Below are positions 55,336 to 64,000 of a DNA stretch of 64,000 nucleotides, one piece after another. The position numbers and the translations under genes are program-made. Position 1 is the first letter of the stretch; each line of letters begins with the position of its first letter. Origin of the DNA: Dipteris shenzhenensis (Eukaryota; Polypodiophyta; Polypodiopsida; Gleicheniales); NCBI GenBank assembly GCA_047967505.1, contig CM106539.1; one strand, written 5' to 3'. The notes beneath the pieces were generated by a model. That model saw only the letters and a list, made by a program, of their open reading frames with translations. It was not told the origin of the DNA and made no database searches.

Positions 55336-57607
55336 TTCCGTCCTTATTAAATTTCCACAATTATTTTCCCCTCCATTGAAAAATCCCGGACCACTTCCCA
55401 CCTTCCACGCGTCGCTCCCATTTCGCACCCTGCATTTCACCCTGCGTTCCGCAGGACCTGCTAATCCTTTTTGCATTTCACCCTTCCTTAGCACTGAGCA
55501 GCCTCTTTCATGAACAGATTTATATATTTGGTAAAGATATATCTTTTCCTTCTCTCTTATAGTCGTCCTTTTTCTTCCAAAAAATATATTTCTATTTCTA
55601 TTGCTAACAACAATGAACATAAGAGAAATAGAGGTGATTCTCCATGGTACATGTTTCTAATTCTTGAGGCTTTGGACTAAGGTCTAGGTTTTCACTTCGA
55701 GCATTTGTAGGCTTACACCCTCTCTTTTTTTATTTTAAATAAAAAACAGGCCAGCTTTAATTACTTAGGGGGCCCCAAAAAGAAGACCCAAGTACAAAAA
55801 ATGGCCAACTAAAATGGGCACAGTGCCTGTGGGCTGCGCAAGTATGCAAGACTTCACAACTTAGATATAGTTTTTTTATAAGTGATCCAAGTAAACATAC
55901 TTTCTACCTTCCAACATTGCTGCCTCTTCTACCTCTTGCCACATCGCTAATGCCCCTCACACTCCCACAACCCTTCACTTCCCTATCCACATCCTCACCT
56001 CCCCCATTGCTACATGAAGTACCCCACAATGCACCCTTCCTTTGTCCCATCGCATGCTCTCAATACCACCTCCCTCCCTTTGCCCCCTCCTACACCCCAT
56101 CCCATCACACGCCCACACTCCCACTACCCCATCCTCGTGCATAACCCCTATCCTTTTTGTTGTCCTATCTTTTTCACATTACACACCCACCTCTTGTCTC
56201 CCTTCACCTCTCATCTCCATAAAGTTAAACTTAACTGCCACCAAGTTTACATCACCTCGTGACTAACACTCTTAAGAATCTTCCCCGACTCAAAGCTTCC
56301 CCCTTTCAATATCCATGTCCCTACAAGTTCTTGCATCCCTTAGCCCACTCCTCATGCATTCCCTAGTGCTTAAAACGCTTGGATATGCTTGGTCTCTTGA
56401 TATCTTGTGTGGATATGTATAGTTGAATACATAATGGACCAATTGTATGGTCAATGCCTTGGGGATCCATGTACCCATTTGATCAAACCTTGCCACCCCA
56501 ATTCTTACCTATGTATTATAAAATACTAAAAGATCTTTTGTGATTTCATCGACATATAGAGTATCCCCATGCTTTTGATTTCCATACAAGCCCAATGCTA
56601 TAGTTATCTTCTGTAATCTTGGAAGAGTTCCGTGCATTTCAATATTTTAGTCAAGCTTCGACAAACACTTGTATATGATTCTATGGGTGAGTTGTTCCCC
56701 CTTTTCGTAACCCTTGTATCTCAATTTATAAGAGTGGCTTGTATTTAAGAATTTTAAACGACCATTATGAATCCACCCGTTATGATCGATTGATTATACT
56801 CAAACAACTTTTAGATAAAGTACCCAATTGCAATACAACTATGAATCAATATAGGTGTTAAGTTTATGTCTCAATCATTGTAACATTTTAAAACCTTCAC
56901 TAGTAAGCTCCTATTATCATATCGAATAGATAGACCTTATCTTCAAGGAAAATTCTCCACTAAGGTAACATATCAAAGTAATATGTTATCCTTATTTTGG
57001 TTCACTAAATTAGATTGACTTTAGCATTGTATGCCATGTCAAAGGTTACTTGGGAGCATAATTTCCTTGGTTGCTTTATTGTTTGTTTCACATACTGACC
57101 GTAATCATCAAGATATGTCTTATGTGCATTTATTATGTATAGAATCATGTTTCCAAAGTGACCTTTTACCTAGTCAATTTGTGCCAAACTAATCTTTTTG
57201 CCAATCAATTTGCGCCAAAGATCTTATAAGTGCAATCAATATGGCTTACAATGTACGATATTGATCTAGTTTTTAGTATGCATTCTAGGAAGATGCTAAA
57301 TTATTTTGTTGTCACTATTGTTGATATGCTCTTAGAAGATCAACACAGTGAAATCAAGATAAGATTATGTCTTGTGCCAATGATTCAAAGAATCTAATTC
57401 TTGTAGCTTTTACTTACCATTAGGGAAACTTTGCCATGCATACTAAGATATCATCATATAATCGCCTTTAACTCTTCCTTATTTGAGTATTTCTAAACTA
57501 AATATAATTTTTCATATAGAAATACAATTCTCAAGACTTGCGAGACAAGGATCCATTTTGACTATTCAATTTACCAAGGAAAAGCAAGAATTATTCTCAG
57601 TCACATA
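55336..57607. other. No gene recognised; AT-rich
   Basis: CCC/TCC-rich low-complexity sequence at about 55,910-56,130, otherwise AT-rich and stop-rich. No domain. Confidence 0.4.
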
Positions 57608-58234
57608 ATGAATCCCGAATTGAGTGGAACTAAAGGGGAACCTCATGTGAAATCACATCGAAAAATCTCATACAAAACATTTGCAATTATAATTCATATG
57701 ATTATCTCAAAATTCTGTAAAGAAATAAGTACAACATGGCTTCAAAAGGACCAAGTTCCAAGGAGACTAAGCACACCATGCATTGAGATCGCTAACTACT
57801 ATAAAGACCTTAGATACTGTAACGATTTTGCTAACAATAGGGCTCTGACTTCTTTGTTCACCACCCAACCATGGCTTCTAGAGTCCTCACCTCCTTCTTG
57901 CTTGATGAGGCTCTCTCTAGAAACCCCCCTGAACCCAAGTGGCTTCATGCCTTGGTGCCATATGTCCCATAAGGGACCTTACCCTTCTAGCCCTCTCATA
58001 GAGCCCATTTGCACCTCTCCATTAATGTCTAGGCCTAGGCGTAACCCTAGACCCAAACCCTCTAGGCCTCATAGTATGCAAGCATCGTCGAGCCCTCTGG
58101 TTTCCTGCCTGACCATAATCACACTACACAGTTCCGGGATTATGGCTGATGTAATAGATACGAACTCAGCTAGCCTAGATCTATGCCACTTTTATCCACA
58201 ATATCCTCGTTGCTACCATCGGATTCCACCATAA
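57608..58234 (+). other. Unrecognised 208-codon ORF over a GC-richer block
   Basis: The longest open frame in the right third of the window. Its second half (57,840-58,210) coincides with a locally GC-richer block and is rich in Pro and Ser (RPRRNPRPKPSRPHS). No domain on either strand. Probably a repeat fragment rather than a gene. Confidence 0.2.
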
Positions 58235-58857
58235 GCACATCAACATCAATTTTTGTATGTACATCACCATGGAAATTGCCACAGTAATTGGAGATAACAC
58301 AATGTGTAGATCAACAGCAAACAATTAGCTCAATTGTCTTCCTAGTGAGCTCCCTTGCTAAGTAATGAGGTGATCATTTGTGAATGTGTCCACTAATATG
58401 TGGCTACTTAGTAGAAGAAGGCTCCATACTGAAGAAAATGTTTCTAACCTCATTTCATGTCACCAAGTTAGATATGCATATGGCCTACTGTAATGTCAAT
58501 GCATGCACAACACCCATCCCACAATATTGACAAATCGGTTATGCTTGCTAGCCTTAAGCATCCTTGGAAGGCATGCCAAGGAAGGCATACTAAGTTCATA
58601 TCACAATTGAAACTTGCATTACATGAAATCTCCATGAATTGCCTCTCAAAGAGGTTTAAGCAAAGCCTCATCAACCCCATAATGACCATAGAGATGAAAG
58701 CTGGTTTGCATGTCAACAACAAATCAAAAGCTAAAAATGTGCTAACAATTTCATTCAAACAAAAACCAATCAGTCCATTAAAGGAATGTAAATTTTCTAC
58801 TGCATAGATTTATATAAGACAAGGTCATCTAAAGGTGGAATTGTAAGATTTCTATTT
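58235..58857. other. No gene recognised
   Basis: AT-rich spacer; the 104-codon frame at 58,493-58,807 has no recognisable domain. Confidence 0.3.
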
Positions 58858-59210
58858 CAACCCTCTATACTTGCCAATTCTACACAAGATGCATTCTAAA
58901 AGCAACGCATATCATGAGACAATTCAACCCTCTATACTTGCCAATTCTACACAAGATGCATTCTAAAAGCAACGCATTTTCTAAATGTCATACCATTTGC
59001 TAGGTTACCTTATCCTTAGGCAAATGGTATGACATTTTCTAAATGTCATACCATTTGCTAGGTTACCTTATCCTTAGGCTACTTCCACATTCTAACCTTT
59101 CATGAGACAACAATTGGCATTTTCTAAATGTGTGGTTTAGTACAACTTATGTCATATGATTTGCTAGGTTACCTTATCCTTAGGCTACTTCCACATTCTA
59201 ACCTTGAGGG
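58858..59210. repeat. Cluster of short tandem duplications with a fold-back
   Basis: A unit of about 68 bp containing CTATACTTGCCAATTCTAC is present twice (58,862 and 58,931). A second phrase, TTTGCTAGGTTACCTTATCC, occurs three times (58,996, 59,054 and 59,160). Between copies, 58,983-59,000 and 59,020-59,037 form a perfect 18-bp inverted repeat with a 19-base loop. Confidence 0.85.
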
Positions 59211-60651
<1,441 letters not shown>

Positions 60652-60777
60652 TTTATGCAAATGAGACTTTGTTTGTGCGAATAGTCATTCGGGATGAGTT
60701 CATGATATGGAAATTCATGAAAATTTATGGCACAGTATATGCCACATCACCATCTTCGAAGTCCTAGTGTATTTTTT

Positions 60778-60962
60778 GTCTACACTTTTTAAATTATTCA
60801 TATTGCCAATTCAAACTTCCCGACATAGCTTATCACACAATAGGATTGGGTTTGTCATCCAAACTTTATGTTTACACTTTTTTAATTATTCATATTGTCA
60901 ATTTGAACTTTCTCCTGGAGCTTATGACACAATAGGATGGGTTTTTCATTCAGATTTTGTGT
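60778..60962. repeat. Tandem duplication, 91-bp offset
   Basis: Copies begin at 60,778 and about 60,869 and share phrases such as AATTATTCATATTG and CACAATAGGAT. Confidence 0.8.
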
Positions 60963-63900
60963 CTAATAAAGGCCTTCTTACATGCAGTTGAGGCCATCAT
61001 CTTCACATAAGGGACTATTGTTGAGTCTCTAATGCACTCTAGATATAGAGACAAAATTGATGAACCTTTCCATTGAGTTATTTTTGAAAATTTGCAAAAT
61101 AATAATCCATGCTTTCATCTCCTTCGATAAAGTAATTTTACAAGGTAGAAGCTTCTCACCTCTTCAATTGTGTTTACTTCTAGTTATCCTTTTAACCATT
61201 TAGTGTCTTTATTTGATCACATCTCACAACTTTCCTTTCAACATCTTGTCTCCCACATTTCATCAAGCTAGTACTTCAAAACATCAAAAATCGTGTAATA
61301 AACAAAAACACCATTTAGATGTTTTCCTCTATTGTTTAGCTCTGATGATAACTAAATTATTTTTCTTGATATCCACTTCCATTTGTATTCTCTATTTCTA
61401 TTTGTTTGGATTCAGATATTCACTTCCTTTCATAGTTTACGAATGTTGTTTTCACTTCCTTCGTTTGTCTCTACCTCTTTATATTTATTTTCTATTGTTC
61501 GCTATCAATTTGTACTCAAGGAAGGTGTATCGAAAAAATATTACGTAGGAATTGATCATGTTAAAATTATAATTTGCCTCTTTTATCAAGCATTACAAAT
61601 TCGTGCTTGAACGATTTTCAGATAGTAACAAGTGAGCATTCAACTTGTTCGACTCACTTCATCTACTTTGTTACCTTTTTGTTATAACCTTATTCCTTTC
61701 CACAAACATGATGGAAACAAGTAAAGGTAACCTTTAAAAATATCATTAAAGGCATAAATTTGGTTGAATTTGCACAAAACTGAGAAGGGGCAAGAGCATG
61801 AACATGGAAATATGTATAGATGGACAAGGACTGTGACTTTTGGATCAGAATGCTTAGAAGGTTATTTTCAACACCACTCGTTATTTAGTTTTTCATGATG
61901 TTTTTGGTGCAATCGTATATTATGATATTTTTTCTACATTCTTTCAGTGGATATGCTTTGATTCTAATCATTTACTTTTGATTACACTTTCTTTTAATGA
62001 TGAGAGGCAGCTTCTCTTATTTCTACAGTTTCTTAGTCTACTGTTGTTAGTAGTTCTTTTGTAGTTATTGTTGATGGTAGACCATTACATATGATATCTC
62101 TATCCTAAGTTTGGGGGTAGCTCCTCCTTACATCTACAAGCTCATATGCTCTTCTAGCTTTGTAAATGTAAAGAAGGGTTGATCTATTGTGCAGAGTGAA
62201 GGGTTTGCAAAGGTGAGATGCCCTTGTTTCGGTTGAAAAGTTGTGTTTTTGAGGTTTTTTTGAGTTGTACATATTTGAAACACAAATGAGCTCTAGAAAT
62301 AATTTAGTAGCATGTTGGATATAGGGAAGGTAGAGCCTAGTGATAGATAGAAAGATAGATGATATAGAAGAGAAGCGTAAGTAAGAGGAAGAGAGAGCGG
62401 ATAGAAAGGAAAAGGGACAAGAGGGAGACAAACAATGTGAAGTGGCCGAAAAAGGTGTTAATGAACAGAAAGGCTTGAGAAATGAGGATTAACAATGAAA
62501 ATTTGCCAAATTTCAATAGAAATAACAATGTATATTTGTTCCTTTTGAAGGATAAATTACCATGAAAACAATGCCATGTAGCATGAATAAGGGGCACAAT
62601 TTAGGACAAACAACTTTTAAACAGATAATTAAAAAGAATGATAGAAATGAGCAAAGATTTTAGCCTAGGGGTGCCACCTTACAAATATGTAACAAAAAAT
62701 CTTTGTTGTCAGAGAGGATTTTTTTTAATTACGAGACTTATATAACATTTTAGATACATGATTAAAATGCCTAATTTCTTGGATGTGCTATATGGGCCTT
62801 TGAAGAGCAACATGCGCACACCACACCCCCTACCCCGTCGCCTTATTTAAACTTGAGAAAGGGCAAATTAATAAAATATGATAATAGCTATGAAACTTGG
62901 CATGAATACATAGGGAAACTAGAAGGGTGAGCTTTGCAAGCTTTCTAAGACTCCAAGCTCACTTCCAAAAATGCTATAAGAAAACCAACCCATAAAAGAG
63001 CCCTTGGAAATGGACAAAACAAAAAAAATGAAACATAGGATTAATAAAGGAAGAAACAAAAAAGAATCCGCCCCTTCCATGTATAGAAGTTGGAAGCCAA
63101 ATGCATCTTGAGGGGATCTTGAGCTCTATCATCATGAGAAGCATGAAAATCATAATAAAAAGACAAATACCTAAAGGAAAACAAAAATCAAGCAATACTT
63201 AAAGGAAAACAAAAATCAAGCAATGCAACATGAAAAACAATGGAAATTTTGCTCTTTGATGTAAAGGAGTGAGCATTTTACTTCCTATTATAGAACTAGT
63301 CTCTGGTAACAAGGCTCTTGAATCTTTTAAAAACATGTAACAAAGCTAGAGAAGAGTAAAACAAGTTTAGCAACATCAAAGAAGTGCAATGTAGCACTCG
63401 GAGATGAGAAAGCCTACAAATCTTACCTCCTATGAGTACAGGAGTGAGATTTGGAATTCGTTTCCAACAAAGGCCCCAAAAAGTGAGAGTTTTAATCAAT
63501 ACCAAGCTAGATAAAGGAGTGAAAACATCCAAAAGAGCATGAAGAGAAGATAAACAAGCATGGACTAGTCTCTTCCAAGTAGACAAAGGTGCTTCAAGTT
63601 GAGTTAGTTCTAGAACTTGAAAGGATATAAATGTTGAGAAAAGTGCGGAGACTTTAGGTTGTATTTATAATATATGGTCCTCTAGATAGGAAGGAACCCA
63701 CGAACAGCATATGTTGATAGCTTTTGGCAAAGGGCCGTCTAGAGGAGACTCGGTCGTGACCATCTACAGCTTTTACGATTGGCTTCAGCATGGTATGTGA
63801 TGTCATCTACAAGAAGACTATTGTTGTTTGAACATAGTTATTTATCACTCAACCCTAATGAGTACTTTGATAGATGCACTCACTAGGGAGTCTAGTCTAG

Positions 63901-64000
63901 TCTATTTCAATTATTACAAGAATTATGTTGAAGATGAAGATGAGTATACATGGTAGCTGTCTACTACATAAAGATGATCTATATAGAGTGTCTAGCCAGC
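60963..64000. other. No gene recognised; AT-rich
   Basis: Short open frames only, without a recognisable domain. A 33-bp-scale duplication (AAAGGAAAACAAAAATCAAG) occurs at about 63,172 and 63,200. Confidence 0.4.

Overview
This is nuclear DNA from a vascular land plant with a large, retrotransposon-rich genome. The one clearly functional gene is a class-B auxin response factor (ARF) on the minus strand, with 13 coding exons between 49,023 and 54,168. It carries a trans-acting siRNA (tasiR-ARF) target site. Its sequence mixes traits of the seed-plant ARF2 and ARF3/4 groups, and together with the heavy Ty1/copia load and pentatricopeptide-repeat remnants this would suit a fern or an early-diverging seed plant. 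The species cannot be fixed from the sequence alone.

Layout. 1-689 is a degenerate repeat tract. 690-33,261 is a composite bounded by two matching ~1.7 kb LTRs of a Ty3/gypsy element (G1). G1 gag, protease and the C-terminal part of integrase survive, but its reverse transcriptase and RNase H are gone. Between the remnants lie copia copies C1 (minus, internally deleted) and C2 (plus, 5' truncated), a 2.2 kb non-autonomous LTR element with intact target-site duplication (17,914-20,152), GA-rich and 13-bp minisatellites, C3 (minus, a second copia family, truncated) and C4 (plus, an almost complete copia with four in-frame stops and two unlike LTRs). 33,736-36,316 is a further copia fragment (C5, minus) next to a second Ty3/gypsy remnant G2 (36,317-38,803). 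C1, C2, C4 and C5 belong to one copia family.

38,804-44,850 is AT-rich DNA with simple repeats, a local tandem duplication and two short unrecognised ORFs. 44,858-48,090 holds decayed and re-duplicated pentatricopeptide-repeat (PPR) sequence together with a two-unit higher-order repeat. 49,023-54,168 is the ARF gene, with a CpG-rich 5' flank to about 55,300. 55,336-64,000 is AT-rich and has no gene I can support, only small tandem duplications, a fold-back and a long GA tract.

Functionally the window is one auxin-pathway transcription factor gene set in repeats that no longer work together. The retroelements show nested insertion, deletions at short homologies, template-switch signatures and nonsense decay. 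The most useful observations are the tasiR-ARF site, the tiny upstream ORF whose stop overlaps the ARF start, the C4 element with mismatched LTRs, the intact non-autonomous LTR element, and two separate fold-back-plus-duplication scars. I did not find a convincing new multi-gene system.
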